64,000 bases of DNA from Fodinibius sp052060035 (GCF_052060035.1 NZ_JBPOEA010000010.1:1-64000); one strand, 5' to 3'; positions 17,749-28,396 are shown, counted from the stretch's first letter. Made by a program: numbers and translations. The notes: a model not told the origin generated them from the letters alone.

Positions 17749-19773
17749 TTATTTATCCCAACTATTGTTTTGGCGATCAGTATCAGGATAGTTCTTGTCG
17801 GGATCGATAACGACTTTGGTGACTTCGCCTTCAACCGTGATTACCGCTTGTGTTGCTCCCTCTAACCATGTATCAACGGGAATAGTGCGTGTAAGCGTAG
17901 CCCCGTCGCTTTTGGTAATTTCAACCTTGGAAGGCATTGGCGACTGACCGCGATCTTCAATTATAATACGAGTGGTGCCATCTTTGGTGGATACATTGCC
18001 TACCGCCTGATCAAGGGTCCAGGTTTCATAGTACCATGCTCTCCAGAACCAATCCAAATCCTGGCCGGCTATATCTTCAAAAGTATTAAACATATCCCAG
18101 GGATAAGGGTGCTTGTATTTCCACCGATCAATGAATTCGTGCAGTGCTTTTGTAAACGTCTCTTCACCTAAGAGACTGCGCAGGCTTACAAGCATCGATG
18201 CCGGCTTGGGATAAGAAGCAACGCCGTAAGCAAATCCATTGTAGTGATGATTGGACCATCGCATAATAGGGCCTTCGGCGTCCGTACTGGTGATCTGCAA
18301 GTAGCTGTTTATATCATTGAGATCATACTCGGGACCATTGGGATAATAGGCCTTTTTAGCTTGGTTTTCATTAAATGTGGTCGTTCCTTCGTCCATCCAG
18401 GCATAGTGGCGCTCATTGTTGCTCACAATCATTGGAATCCACATGTGGGCCAGCTCATGAGCTACCACTGCATACAGCGCTTGCGATGATTGATTGTTGT
18501 AGTCTCCAATGAGGGTGATCATGGGGAATTCCATCCCGCCACCGATAATTCCTCCCCCTTCAACAGAGGTCATATGTGGCCAGGGATAACTGAGACCTGT
18601 TTGTTCAGAAAGAAACGTAATGGCATGTTGCGTAAACTTTGCACCGTCGGTCCATTTTGACGCAGAACTGCGATAAATAGCATTTATATTAGAGTAATCT
18701 TCTTTGCCATCGCCGTCAAGATCGCCAACATTTGCACGAGTAGCATCCCATTTGGACTGTTTTGTAACGCTAAATGCAAAGTCTCGCACTTTTTCTGCTT
18801 TAAAATTCCAAGTCAGGGTCCCGTCTTCAGGAGACTTTGTGACTGATCCGAAATCATCTTCGGTTACCACAGCCATCACCGTATCGCTGTTGTGCGCTTT
18901 TTCAAGCCGTTGATAGATATTTTTATCAAGGACGTCGTTACCGTTTGTAAGTTGGCCGGTAGAACCAACTATCCATTGGTCAGGCACGGTAATATCAACG
19001 TTATAATCGGCAAAATCGTGATAGAATTCTGAAGTTCCGGTAAACTGATCGGTCATCCAGCCTACAATATCATCATAAACGCGCATCTGTGGATACCAGT
19101 ATGCGATATGGAATAAATTATCTTCACTATAGCCCATACGTCCGCTTGCACCGCGCTGGGGCACTTTAAAATCCCAGTTGACCTGAATTGTGGCAGAATC
19201 GCCGGGTGCTACAGCGTTTTTAGGTCGAATGAGCAGGAGGGTCCCGTTGACGCCATAGCCTGTTGGATCCCTGCGCGATTGCATCTGGCTAAGTTCATCA
19301 CCATTGAGACCAACGTTATGCAGATTTATGCCGCCTGTAACTTCTTGAGGACTACTGCGTTGGGCTCCCTTAGCATGTAAGTTTTGAGCCAACTCCATAT
19401 AAAGGGCCTCTAAGGTATCAGGAGAATTATTGTAATAGGTTATTGTGGCACTTCCCTTTACGAGGGTGTCAGCGGGAAGTAGTTCGACATCAATATCATA
19501 ATTAGCCCACTGTGTCCAGTAATTCTCACCCGGTTTCCCAGACATTGTGCGGGTCCCATTATCTACAGCATCAAAAAAAGCATTGGGAATTTCTTCGGTG
19601 ATGGAATTGGCTACCAACCGGTCCATTTCCGAAGGTTTTTTACCAACTTGTTCTTTGGTTGTTGTTTGAGAATTTTCAGCGGCTTGCTTTGGTCCGGCAC
19701 ATCCCACAAATAGGAATGCTCCGAAAACCACTGGCAAGATGACATATCTTAATGACAGCAATGGATGAAACAT
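17749..19773 (-). CDS. M1-family metallopeptidase lipoprotein
   Basis: 674 residues. The signal peptide ends in the lipobox FVGC (Cys about residue 25), so the protein is probably anchored in an outer or inner membrane and faces the periplasm. The zinc motif HELAH (about 439-443) is followed 18 residues later by the second ligand E in WMDEGTTTFNE, and the substrate-binding GGGMEFP precedes it. These are M1 (aminopeptidase N-like) hallmarks, with GGGMEFP in place of classic GAMEN. The C-terminal portion is beta-rich. Likely role: degradation of periplasmic or extracellular peptides. Confidence 0.9.
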   Translation of the reverse strand: MFHPLLSLRYVILPVVFGAFLFVGCAGPKQAAENSQTTTKEQVGKKPSEMDRLVANSITEEIPNAFFDAVDNGTRTMSGKPGENYWTQWANYDIDVELLPADTLVKGSATITYYNNSPDTLEALYMELAQNLHAKGAQRSSPQEVTGGINLHNVGLNGDELSQMQSRRDPTGYGVNGTLLLIRPKNAVAPGDSATIQVNWDFKVPQRGASGRMGYSEDNLFHIAYWYPQMRVYDDIVGWMTDQFTGTSEFYHDFADYNVDITVPDQWIVGSTGQLTNGNDVLDKNIYQRLEKAHNSDTVMAVVTEDDFGSVTKSPEDGTLTWNFKAEKVRDFAFSVTKQSKWDATRANVGDLDGDGKEDYSNINAIYRSSASKWTDGAKFTQHAITFLSEQTGLSYPWPHMTSVEGGGIIGGGMEFPMITLIGDYNNQSSQALYAVVAHELAHMWIPMIVSNNERHYAWMDEGTTTFNENQAKKAYYPNGPEYDLNDINSYLQITSTDAEGPIMRWSNHHYNGFAYGVASYPKPASMLVSLRSLLGEETFTKALHEFIDRWKYKHPYPWDMFNTFEDIAGQDLDWFWRAWYYETWTLDQAVGNVSTKDGTTRIIIEDRGQSPMPSKVEITKSDGATLTRTIPVDTWLEGATQAVITVEGEVTKVVIDPDKNYPDTDRQNNSWDK

Positions 19774-19808
19774 GACTTATATATTTTATAAAATTACAAT
19801 TACGGAAC

Positions 19809-20189
19809 TCAAGATTTGGAAGAAAAGTGTTTCTCAATAGATTTTTTTAAATCATCGAACTCAATAGGCTTGGTGAGATAGTCCAATGGATCTGTTTTCT
19901 TAGCTCGTTCTACATGGTAAGGGTCAGAATTGCCTGTAATATAAATGACAGGAACTTCAGAAAATTCACGAATTTTGAGCATAGCATCTATCCCATCAAT
20001 TTCTCCTTCCAGAGAAATATCCATGACAATTAAATCGGGATCTATTTTTTTGGCAGTTTCGATCGCCGTTTTACCGTAAACAAGTTCTCCCTCTGTTTGG
20101 AAGCCAAGCCGTTCTAAATAACTTTCGTACAGTAAATTGAGAATGAGATCGTCTTCAACAATGATGACCTTCTTCTTTTCTTTACGCAT
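19809..20189 (-). CDS. CheY-like single-domain response regulator
   Basis: 126 residues, a receiver domain and nothing else. The acidic pocket is VEDD (12-14), the phosphoacceptor is D57 in LIVMDISL, and the conserved T and K are in YITGNS and LTKPIEF. No output domain exists, so it must act through protein contacts. It lies downstream of a broken HisKA_2-type sensor kinase gene on the same strand. Such kinases usually pair with receivers of this kind, so this regulator may now be orphaned. Confidence 0.88.
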   Translation of the reverse strand: MRKEKKKVIIVEDDLILNLLYESYLERLGFQTEGELVYGKTAIETAKKIDPDLIVMDISLEGEIDGIDAMLKIREFSEVPVIYITGNSDPYHVERAKKTDPLDYLTKPIEFDDLKKSIEKHFSSKS

Positions 20190-20354
20190 ATAATTTTCAG
20201 GATATTGTTACTTATAATATTACTCCTAAAATAGTAAAATAGTGTGATAAGACAATTTCCTATTTTGCTTTTAATTTCCTCAAAAATACAGCAAGATTAA
20301 GTGTCTGACGGAATATGAAAATAGGCCCTATATTTATTTTTAGCCTAAAATGGA

Positions 20355-21740
20355 TTAAGCATGGGGTTGTTCTTTTAGGATATTACTCCCGGCCCCATGG
20401 ATGGCTTTTTTTGTAAAGCTGATTTCGTAGGCTGCTCCATCATTGGTTTAGACTGAAATATTGGCGTCAAGTTGCTGGGCCAGTTGCTTGATCAACGTTA
20501 AGCCGAGCGAATCGCTATCTTCATATGATATATTTGCTGGAAATCCGCGACCATTATCTTCAATAACGATAGTAATTTGTTCTTGGTGGTTGCTCAACTT
20601 TAGGGTTATCGTCCCATTGTTATCAGGGAAAGCATGTTTGTAGGCATTACTAATTATTTCATTAATAATAAGTCCACAAGGAATCGCTTGGTTGATATTC
20701 AAGCTCAATTCATCGATTGCAATATTGAAAGAAATATTTGCTTCCGGATTACCAAAAATGGTTTCGATGGATTCAATAATATTTGAAATAAAATCGTCAA
20801 AGGATAGATCATTGAAATCCTGGGCTTCATAAAGCATCTCGTGAACCGTTGCCATCGACTGTATCCGTAGCTGAGTGTTTGACAATATTTTTTGGGTGGA
20901 AGGATTATTCGTTTTGAAAGCCTCTAATTGTAATAATCCTGAGATAATCGCGAGATTATTTTTTACGCGGTGATGGATTTCAGAAAGCAGCACCTTTTTT
21001 TCCTCAAGAGAGTTTTCCAATCTGTGTTCATACTTTTTGCGGGTTGAAATATTTGTCCGCTTCGTCATTTAGTTCAACAACCTCTTTAGAATGGGTATCA
21101 ACAATAAGTCTGACATCAGAGGAGTTTTTTAGGAATTTCGCTGCTTTTTTAAGGTTTCTATTTTGTTCGCTGAGTCGTTTTTGATTCTTAATCAACTTAA
21201 GCCGTGTGACGGCTTCATGAGCCAATCGTAATAAACTTCTTTTTTGAAAGTCAGCGAGATTTCGGGGTTTGATATCCAAGATACACAATGTGCCCAATGA
21301 GACCCCCTCATCAACCTTTAACGGGGCACCTGCATAAAACCTGATTTTCGGATCTTCCGTAACAAAAGGGCTGTCTTTTACACGGTGATCCTTGGTTGTA
21401 TCCGGAATAATCAATAGTTCATTTTCTTCTATAGTGTATTGGCAGAACGTGTCCTCTTTCGGCAGATTAGGAACATCAACACCAAGCTGGGCTTTGGTGT
21501 ATTGCGTGTTATCATCCAGAATATTGATCTGAGAAATGGGGCTTCACAAATTTCCGAAGCCAAATCGATTAGGCCACTAAGTTCTTCCTGAATATCTTTG
21601 TCAAGGATATCAAACTCTTCAAGCGTTTCCAGCCGCTTTGTTTTAGATTTAGATATGGAAAGCATACAATCAGTAGATAAAGTTACAGTAAAAATTTTTG
21701 TCAAAACTGAAGCAGTGAGGGGAGGTTTCTGAAAAAACAA
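20355..21740 (-). pseudogene. Disrupted GAF/PAS HisKA_2-type sensor histidine kinase
   Basis: Three minus-strand fragments together resemble one kinase: an N-terminal part (21740 to about 21540), a GAF domain (to about 21050), and HisKA_2/HWE-like plus HATPase domains (EIHHRVKNNLAIISGLLQLE; ENGRG-type box DNGRGF). Three lesions are visible. A frameshift in the G4 run 21538-21541 is cured on paper by one extra base, which restores EAPISQINILDDN. A second frame change with apparent loss of most of a PAS domain lies near 21050. A stop TAA at 20448-20450 is followed by an open frame for 31 more codons ending at 20355. Translation of a working kinase is unlikely. Confidence 0.85.
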
Positions 21741-21975
21741 TCCTTATTTAATGCTTTCAGTGTATTTGATTTTTGCAGATGATATATAACAGGGTATAAT
21801 TTTTGTTTATGAAATTTAGCTGAAATTGTAAGGTTTTAAATACATCCTTATTTCTAACTAAGATAATCCTCATAAACTATTTATTTATAGTCTGTGTTTG
21901 AATTATCCATTATACAATTTTGGAAAAGCAATCGTTCTGCCTAAAAATGCATTTTACTGTACCTATACTATTACT

Positions 21976-23373
21976 ATGTATCGTCAAATATTTTACTTTC
22001 TGAAATTTTTTACTGCTTTCTTTCTGTTGTTGGTTATTGGAGGGTGTTCATCTCAAGAGCAGGTGATTAATCCTCCCGTTGAGGAACCGACATCCTTTTC
22101 ACAAAGCGGAGCAGCGGAAGTACCCTCTCGATGGTGGACTTCTTTTGGAAATAGTAAGCTTAATGCTCTTGTTGATACCGCCTTGAGCTCTAATTTTGAT
22201 GTTCAAACAGCCTGGCAGCGTCTAAAAGCAGCCGAAGCAACAGTTAGTCGCCAGAGAGGTGGGTTATTTCCAACATTGGATGGCAGTGCCGAAGCACAAA
22301 CGACCCGTAACCAGCAATCACAATTTGGAAGCACCGATGATTTTAGCGTGGGATTAAGCTCATCTTATGAGATAGATTTGTGGGGACGCATTGGTGCGCA
22401 GGTTGATGCTGAGGAATACCGAGCCCAGGCATCGCTGGCTGATTACCAAACTGCAACACTGACGGTATCGGCCCAAATTGTACAAACCTGGGCACGCTTG
22501 GCTGAGGCGCAACAGCAATTATCGCTGGTTGAAGATCAAGTAAAGACCAATCAAAAAGTATTACAACTACTGAAAAACAGGTTTGGTACCGGTCAGATTA
22601 AAAGCGTAGACATATTGCGCCAGCAGCAATTGCTTGAAGCTACCCAACAGCAGCAAGCGGATGCCGAAGCAAATCTAAAAATACTGAAGCACGAACTTTC
22701 AGTGTTATTAGGTCGTACTCCACAGGATACGATGGAGGCATATCCCGATCAGCTGCCGGAATTGGCGCCATTACCCGAAACCGGCGTACCGGTTGACCTT
22801 GTTCAGCGTCGACCCGATGTACGAAGTGCGTTTAATTTGGTAAAAGCGGCGGACCGTGATTTGGCTGCAGCCATCAGCAATCAATATCCGAGGCTTACTC
22901 TCTCGGCATCCTTAAGCAGTTCCGCCAATACGGCAAGTAATCTTTTTGAAGAGTGGATTACGTCCTTTAGCGGTAGTTTATTAGCCCCAATCTTTCGGGG
23001 TGGGGAGCTCAGTGCCGAAGTTGACCGTCTCGAAGCCGTTAAACAACAGCGATTATACGAGTACGGACAATCAGTGCTGACCGCTTTCCAAGAAGTCGAA
23101 AATGCACTGGTTCGAGAACAAAAACAGCGCGAAAGTATCAGTCGAATTGAAGAGCAGTTGAAGCTGGCAGAGCAGGCATATCGTCAGTTACAGTTACAGT
23201 ATTTGAATGGGACGAATAATTACCTGGATGTACTTACCGCTCTTGATGAAGTTCAGCAGCTTCGGAGAGATTTATTAACGGCCAAACTTAGACTTGTTGA
23301 ATTTCGAATAGGGTTGTACCGGGCATTAGCCGGATCGTTTGAAACTGAACGAGAGACAAGCACTGATCGTTAA
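21976..23373 (+). CDS. NodT/TolC-family outer-membrane efflux lipoprotein
   Basis: 465 residues from ATG 21976, chosen because it opens directly on a signal peptide with lipobox VIGGC (Cys about 24). A longer in-frame TTG at 21898 would add an implausible tail. Two outer-membrane efflux (OEP) repeats follow, with RWWTSFGNSKLNALVDTAL at the front and coiled-coil segments at about 150-210 and 370-440. It forms the outer-membrane channel of a tripartite pump and is followed after 47 nt by the adaptor gene and then the RND pump. Confidence 0.92.
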   Translation: MYRQIFYFLKFFTAFFLLLVIGGCSSQEQVINPPVEEPTSFSQSGAAEVPSRWWTSFGNSKLNALVDTALSSNFDVQTAWQRLKAAEATVSRQRGGLFPTLDGSAEAQTTRNQQSQFGSTDDFSVGLSSSYEIDLWGRIGAQVDAEEYRAQASLADYQTATLTVSAQIVQTWARLAEAQQQLSLVEDQVKTNQKVLQLLKNRFGTGQIKSVDILRQQQLLEATQQQQADAEANLKILKHELSVLLGRTPQDTMEAYPDQLPELAPLPETGVPVDLVQRRPDVRSAFNLVKAADRDLAAAISNQYPRLTLSASLSSSANTASNLFEEWITSFSGSLLAPIFRGGELSAEVDRLEAVKQQRLYEYGQSVLTAFQEVENALVREQKQRESISRIEEQLKLAEQAYRQLQLQYLNGTNNYLDVLTALDEVQQLRRDLLTAKLRLVEFRIGLYRALAGSFETERETSTDR

Positions 23374-23420
23374 AATTAATCATCCTTATATAGAACAGGG
23401 GATCTTAGAAATCGAAGAAT

Positions 23421-24620
23421 ATGGATTGGAAACAAACACTTATTGTGGTTTTTGGCATTTTAGCAGGCGCCGCTGCGTTAATGGCCCTCATTTTTTATAC
23501 CGAGCCGACGGCGCAACAGGCCGGTGCTACCCGGGCAACACCGATGCTTGTTGATGTAACCGAAGTTCAGCATGCTAATTACCAACCCACAATACCGGTA
23601 ATGGGTACCGTTCGGGCTTCGCAGGATATCAATTTGAGTCCACGTGTGAGCGGTGAAATTATTTCCTTGTCTGATTCTTTTGCGCCCGGTGGATATGTCG
23701 AAAAAGGGGAGCCGCTGGTGCAGATTGATTCATCTGATTACCAAAATACTCTTGAGCAGCGAAAAAGTGAGCTTCGGCAGGCACAGGCCGACTTGGATAT
23801 CGAGATGGGTCAACAAGATGTAGCGCAACAAGATTATCAACTATTTGCGGATACCTTATCACAGGAAAATAAAGCTCTGGTATTGCGTGAGCCTCAGCTG
23901 GAATCGGCGCGCTCCAGTGTGGAATCGGCCCAGGCGGGTGTTGATCAGGCGCAATTGGATCTGGAACGAACTACAATTCGGGCTCCGTTTAACGCACAGG
24001 TTTTGAGTCGCAATGTAAATGTGGGATCACAGGTATCAGAGGGAGCAAACTTAGGACGGCTGGTAGGTCTTAACACCTACTGGGTAGAAGCAACGGTACC
24101 GCTTTCTAAGCTCCGGTGGATAGAAATCCCGGAAAACAATAACCAAGTTGGGTCGAACGTAAAGGTAAGGAACAGAACGGCTTGGCCCGAGGGTACTTAC
24201 CGCCAAGGAAATCTATTTAGACTTATAGGCACGCTCGAAGATCAGACACGACTGGCTCGGGTGTTGGTTTCGGTGCCCGATCCATTAGCTTATAAAAAAG
24301 AGGATCCCAACGTACCGCGCCTGATGTTAGGGTCTTTTGTTGAAGTCCATATTCAAGCCAAGGAGCTTGCAAATGTGGTCCGATTGGACCGCGACTATAT
24401 TCGGGATGACGAAACGGTGTGGGTCATGAAAAACGACAGTTTGCGTATCCGTGATGTTAATATCCAATTTCGTGATGCCCAATATGCTTATGTACAAGGC
24501 GGTTTGGCGGATGGCGATAAAATAGTGACAACCAATCTTTCAACGGTTAGTGATGGCGCACCGCTGCGTCTGCAGGATACACCGGATTCAGAAACGGAGT
24601 CATCTCCAGCATTAGAATGA
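23421..24620 (+). CDS. RND efflux periplasmic adaptor (HlyD/AcrA family)
   Basis: 399 residues. An N-terminal membrane anchor (about 5-27) is followed by the split biotinyl-lipoyl domain (VSGEIISLSDSFAPGGYVEK and TTIRAPFNAQVLSRNVNVGS), an alpha-hairpin between them (about 100-175), and beta-barrel and membrane-proximal domains. The adaptor bridges the inner-membrane pump to the outer-membrane channel. It lies between the two partner genes with gaps of 47 and 28 nt, so this is one operon. Confidence 0.93.
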   Translation: MDWKQTLIVVFGILAGAAALMALIFYTEPTAQQAGATRATPMLVDVTEVQHANYQPTIPVMGTVRASQDINLSPRVSGEIISLSDSFAPGGYVEKGEPLVQIDSSDYQNTLEQRKSELRQAQADLDIEMGQQDVAQQDYQLFADTLSQENKALVLREPQLESARSSVESAQAGVDQAQLDLERTTIRAPFNAQVLSRNVNVGSQVSEGANLGRLVGLNTYWVEATVPLSKLRWIEIPENNNQVGSNVKVRNRTAWPEGTYRQGNLFRLIGTLEDQTRLARVLVSVPDPLAYKKEDPNVPRLMLGSFVEVHIQAKELANVVRLDRDYIRDDETVWVMKNDSLRIRDVNIQFRDAQYAYVQGGLADGDKIVTTNLSTVSDGAPLRLQDTPDSETESSPALE

Positions 24621-24648
24621 CGAATAGTATTTCGAAAACAGAGGATTG

Positions 24649-27600
24649 ATGAGTAACCCCGAACCACATACGCCATCCAACAGCAGTACCGGTAGCGGAC
24701 TGATAGCCTACATGGCGGAAAATTCAATTGCGGCCAACCTGTTAATGCTCATCCTTATTGGCGGTGGTATATGGACAGCCTACAATATGCAAAAAGAGGT
24801 GTTTCCCGAATACCAGCTGGATATTGTTGACGTGAGCGTTGTTTACCCGGGCGCCTCACCGGCAGAAGTGGAACAGGGTATTTTGCGTCCGGTCGAAGAA
24901 GCTATTCGCGGGGTTCAGGGCATAAAAGAAGTGACTTCAACGGCCAACGAAGGATCGGGCAATGTATCTATTGAGCTGGTAACCGGTGCAGAACGCATGA
25001 AAGTATTTCAGGATATTGATCAGGCTGTGAACCGCATTCGCACCTTTCCCGATGATATTGAAGAGCCGGAAGTACAGCTGCAATCCAATCAGCGTGAAGT
25101 AATGACCATTGGATTGTATGGCGATTCCGATATATGGACCCTCCGCAAGCTGGCTGAAAATATGCGGGATAGGCTTTTGAGCAAGGAAAATATCACCCAG
25201 GTCGAAATTGGCAATGTGCCCGATTATATCACTCATATAGAGATCTCGCGCAGCACCTTGCGCAAATATAACATGACCTTGTCTGATGTAGCCGATGTGA
25301 TACGCCAGTCGAGCGAAGATATTCCGGCCGGAGCGGTAGAGACAAGCTCGGGCGAAATTCTGTTACGGATGAAAGAGCGCAAGCAATGGGCCGAAGAATA
25401 TACGAATATTGAAGTCATAACATCAGACATTGGAACAAATGTTACGCTGGGTGATATTGCAGAAATCAGAGATGGATTTGAGGAGATCGGTTTTTTTGGG
25501 CAGTTCAACCAACAGCCCACAGTAGATCTTCAGATCTACCGCATAGGAAGTCAGTCGCCGCTCGATATTGCTGAAACTGTAAAAAATGAATTGGAGATTG
25601 CCCAATCAGAGTTCCCGCCCGGCGTACAGTATCGTATCGATAGCAATAGTGCCGAGGACTATCGTGAACGGCTTTCGCTGCTGCTGGAAAATGGGGCATT
25701 GGCTATCCTTATTGTGCTGTTTATCCTGGCCCTGTTTTTGGAATATCGTCTTGCCTTTTGGGTGATGATGGGGATGACAATATCATTTGTGGGGGGATTG
25801 TTATTCCTGCCCTTGCTGGGACTTAGCATAAACATGATTTCAATGTTCGGATTCCTGGTGGTGTTGGGAATTGTTGTGGATGATGCCATTGTGGTGGGGG
25901 AGAATATCTACGAATATCGCCAGCAGGGTATGAACTTTTTGGATGCTGCCATTAAGGGGGCACGGGAGATGAGCAAGCCCGTTACCTTTGCCATTCTTAC
26001 CAATGTGATTGCCTTTTTTCCGCTGATGTTCATGCCGGGAACTACCGGAAAGTACTGGTGGCCGCTCCCTGCTGTCGTTATTGTTGTCTTGTTGGTTTCA
26101 CTGGTTGAAGCCCTGTTTATACTGCCGGCTCATCTTGCCCACAGTTCCCAAAAAGAAAGTCGATTTAAACTTGGTCAACACCTTCATAATTGGCAGCAAT
26201 CATTTGCAAAGAAATTTAACCGTTTTATCGATACTTACTACCGCGGTTTTTTAGATCTATCTTTACAGTATCGGTATATCACCCTAAGTACGGCCATTGC
26301 CTTATTGGTAGTGGTTGGGGGCTACGGGTACAGCGATCATATGGGGATGGTTATGATGCCAGAAGTGGCGGCTGATGAAATTGAATCCGGCGTATCATTG
26401 CCGGTGGGAACCACGACCATGCAGGCAGCTAAGGTGGCCGAAGAGATTACGAATTCGACCCAGCGAATGTTTGAAGAATATAATTTATATGAAGTTGCTG
26501 AAGGGGTTAAAACGAATGTACGCGGACAAAATTTTATAGACGTCGAAATTGTGATGAAACCACCCAGTCAGCGTAATATGACGGCGCAGGAAGTGATTGA
26601 ATTGTGGCGCGATGAGATTGGTGATATCGAAGGCGTAGATCAGATCACTTTTGAGGCCGAGCGCGGCCCGGGCGGTTATCTTCCCGATATTAGCGTGGAT
26701 TTAAGCCACTCGGATATCTCCGTATTGGAAAAAGCCAGCGAAGCCTTTGTTGAACGAGTCGAACGCTTTGAGGCCTCCCGCGATGTAAATGACAATTATA
26801 ATCGCGGCAAAGTACAGTACGATTTTAAATTGCTCCCCGAAGGTAGGCGACTTGGACTTACCTCAGAGGACGTCGGACAGCAGCTGCGGAATGCGTTTTA
26901 TGGTTCGCTTGCAATGCGTCAACTAAGAGGCACCAACGAAATTGAAGTACGGGTCAAGCTTCCACGGGAGCAGCGGCGCGATATTCACAGCCTCGAGGAT
27001 TTTGTGGTGCAAACGCCTTCCGGAGCGGAAGTTCCGTTGATGGATGTCGCCGAATTTGAGAAGGGGGAAGCGTTTACAACCATCAACCGCCGTAATGGAC
27101 GGCGTGTGGTATCGGTAAGTATGGATGCCGAACCTGCCAGTGCTGTATCCCGCGTGTTAGAATCCTTACAAAAAGAAACGCTGCCCCAGCTGCGTGAAGA
27201 TTTTCCCGGTATCACCTGGACCTTTGAAGGGAGCCAGGCCGAAATGCGCGAATCCACCCAGGCCCTTTGGGGTACGTTTGGATTGGCCTTAATAGTGATT
27301 TATGCGTTATTAGCCATAGCCTTTGGAAGTTATATACAGCCCCTTATTGTGATGGGAGCCATTCCTTTTGGGATTGTAGGGGCCGTAATCGGACATATTT
27401 TACTGGGCTACGATCTTTCCTTGGTGAGCCTGATGGGAGTAATTGCCTTATCCGGGGTAGTTCTTAACGATTCCCTTATAATGATTGATCTGGCTAACCG
27501 AAAACGAAAGGAAGGCGTATCCGTTTATGATGCAATTCATGAGGCGGGATTGAGACGCTTTCGTCCCATTGCCCTTACCACCCTAACCACCTTTGGCGGA

Positions 27601-27786
27601 CTGACCCCAATGATTTTAGAGACTTCTCGACAAGCTGCAAATTTAATTCCAATGGCCATCTCACTGGGTTTCGGGATTGTATTTGCCACCTCTATTATTT
27701 TGATCATTGTACCGTGCCTGTATCTTATTTTAGAAGATACGATTATGGGTTTTCAGGAACTCATACCTGCACAAGGCAATAAGTAA
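24649..27786 (+). CDS. RND-family efflux pump, AcrB/HAE-like inner-membrane transporter
   Basis: 1045 residues from ATG 24649; a TTG three bases upstream is too close to the GAGG at 24641-24644. Twelve membrane helices in the usual 1+5+1+5 layout can be seen, with large periplasmic loops after TM1 and TM7. TM4 carries the proton-relay aspartates in GIVVDDAIVVGENIYEY, and the TM10 counterpart is GVVLNDSLIMID. YPGASPAEVEQGILRPVEEA is typical of the pore domain. The closest family resemblance is to pumps acting on drugs or lipophilic compounds, but the substrate is unknown. Confidence 0.94.
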   Translation: MSNPEPHTPSNSSTGSGLIAYMAENSIAANLLMLILIGGGIWTAYNMQKEVFPEYQLDIVDVSVVYPGASPAEVEQGILRPVEEAIRGVQGIKEVTSTANEGSGNVSIELVTGAERMKVFQDIDQAVNRIRTFPDDIEEPEVQLQSNQREVMTIGLYGDSDIWTLRKLAENMRDRLLSKENITQVEIGNVPDYITHIEISRSTLRKYNMTLSDVADVIRQSSEDIPAGAVETSSGEILLRMKERKQWAEEYTNIEVITSDIGTNVTLGDIAEIRDGFEEIGFFGQFNQQPTVDLQIYRIGSQSPLDIAETVKNELEIAQSEFPPGVQYRIDSNSAEDYRERLSLLLENGALAILIVLFILALFLEYRLAFWVMMGMTISFVGGLLFLPLLGLSINMISMFGFLVVLGIVVDDAIVVGENIYEYRQQGMNFLDAAIKGAREMSKPVTFAILTNVIAFFPLMFMPGTTGKYWWPLPAVVIVVLLVSLVEALFILPAHLAHSSQKESRFKLGQHLHNWQQSFAKKFNRFIDTYYRGFLDLSLQYRYITLSTAIALLVVVGGYGYSDHMGMVMMPEVAADEIESGVSLPVGTTTMQAAKVAEEITNSTQRMFEEYNLYEVAEGVKTNVRGQNFIDVEIVMKPPSQRNMTAQEVIELWRDEIGDIEGVDQITFEAERGPGGYLPDISVDLSHSDISVLEKASEAFVERVERFEASRDVNDNYNRGKVQYDFKLLPEGRRLGLTSEDVGQQLRNAFYGSLAMRQLRGTNEIEVRVKLPREQRRDIHSLEDFVVQTPSGAEVPLMDVAEFEKGEAFTTINRRNGRRVVSVSMDAEPASAVSRVLESLQKETLPQLREDFPGITWTFEGSQAEMRESTQALWGTFGLALIVIYALLAIAFGSYIQPLIVMGAIPFGIVGAVIGHILLGYDLSLVSLMGVIALSGVVLNDSLIMIDLANRKRKEGVSVYDAIHEAGLRRFRPIALTTLTTFGGLTPMILETSRQAANLIPMAISLGFGIVFATSIILIIVPCLYLILEDTIMGFQELIPAQGNK

Positions 27787-28107
27787 ATGATAAAACAAGG
27801 GCAGGAAAGAGTTTAAAAGTAGATTTTGTTGACGGAGGGCAGTTTAAAGTTTTGTACCGCTCTGCTACGGTCTTAGTAGAATAGCGAGAGAAAACGAGAT
27901 ATTTAACCCAAAGCCCATCATTGTTTATCTGAGCTATTGCTGATTCTGGGTATGGCGATCAAGGAAACCAACCATGCAAATAAAAAATCAAATTGCATTG
28001 TAGAAGTAATACATAATCCCTTATATTTGGAATCTCTAAAAAATTGGTTCCTTGGCTAAAAGGTTAAACAACACCGGTCAATGCTGAGGCAATCAATATA
28101 GATGTTT
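27787..28107. other. Intergenic region between efflux operon and tRNA genes
   Basis: No gene is visible in these 321 bases. One imperfect stem-loop occurs at 27858-27886 (CGCT and CTGCTA pair with TAGTAG and AGCG with a 3-nt bulge). It has no T-run, so a terminator role is doubtful. The stretch just before 28108 probably holds the tRNA-Leu promoter, but I cannot place it. Confidence 0.4.
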
Positions 28108-28195
28108 GCCCGAGTGGCGGAATTGGTAGACGCGTCGGACTTAAAATCCGATTGGTATCTAAATGCCAGTGCCGGTTCGAGTCCGGCCTCGGGTA
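28108..28195 (+). tRNA. trnL: tRNA-Leu (TAA)
   Basis: An 88-nt class II tRNA. Acceptor GCCCGAG (28108-28114) pairs with CTCGGGT (28188-28194), and A28195 is the discriminator. The anticodon loop CTTAAAA gives TAA. The long variable arm lies around TGGTATCTAAATGCCA, and the T arm is GCCGGTTCGAGTCCGGC. CCA is not encoded. Confidence 0.95.
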
Positions 28196-28322
28196 CACTA
28201 AACATACAAAGAGTCATTTTTAATGACTTTGTATTATAATGATACAAATGTAATGAAATGTTTCTAAAACAAATGTTTCATTAACTAATAAATAAAAATT
28301 ATTTATTAGTTGTATAGCATTT

Positions 28323-28396
28323 GGGCCCGTAGCTCAGTTGGTCAGAGCAGTCGACTCATAATCGATTGGTCGCAGGTTCAAGTCCTGCCGGGCCCA
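28323..28396 (+). tRNA. tRNA with CAT anticodon (Ile2 or elongator Met)
   Basis: A 74-nt tRNA. Acceptor GGGCCCG (28323-28329) pairs with CGGGCCC (28389-28395), with discriminator A28396. The anticodon loop CTCATAA carries CAT. The anticodon stem and T arm (GGTCGCAGGTTCAAGTCC) resemble lysidine-modified tRNA-Ile2 as much as elongator tRNA-Met, so I leave the identity open. The absence of an obvious initiator C-A mismatch at position 1-72 argues against initiator tRNA. A tyrosine recombinase gene starts 300 bp downstream, so this tRNA is the likely integration site. Confidence 0.9.

Noticed and set aside
21898..21975. Longer TTG start for the efflux lipoprotein
   Set aside because: The added 26 residues precede a complete lipoprotein signal peptide that begins at ATG 21976.
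28056..28247. Minus-strand open frame across the tRNA-Leu gene
   Set aside because: It is the reverse reading of a clear tRNA; no protein family resemblance.
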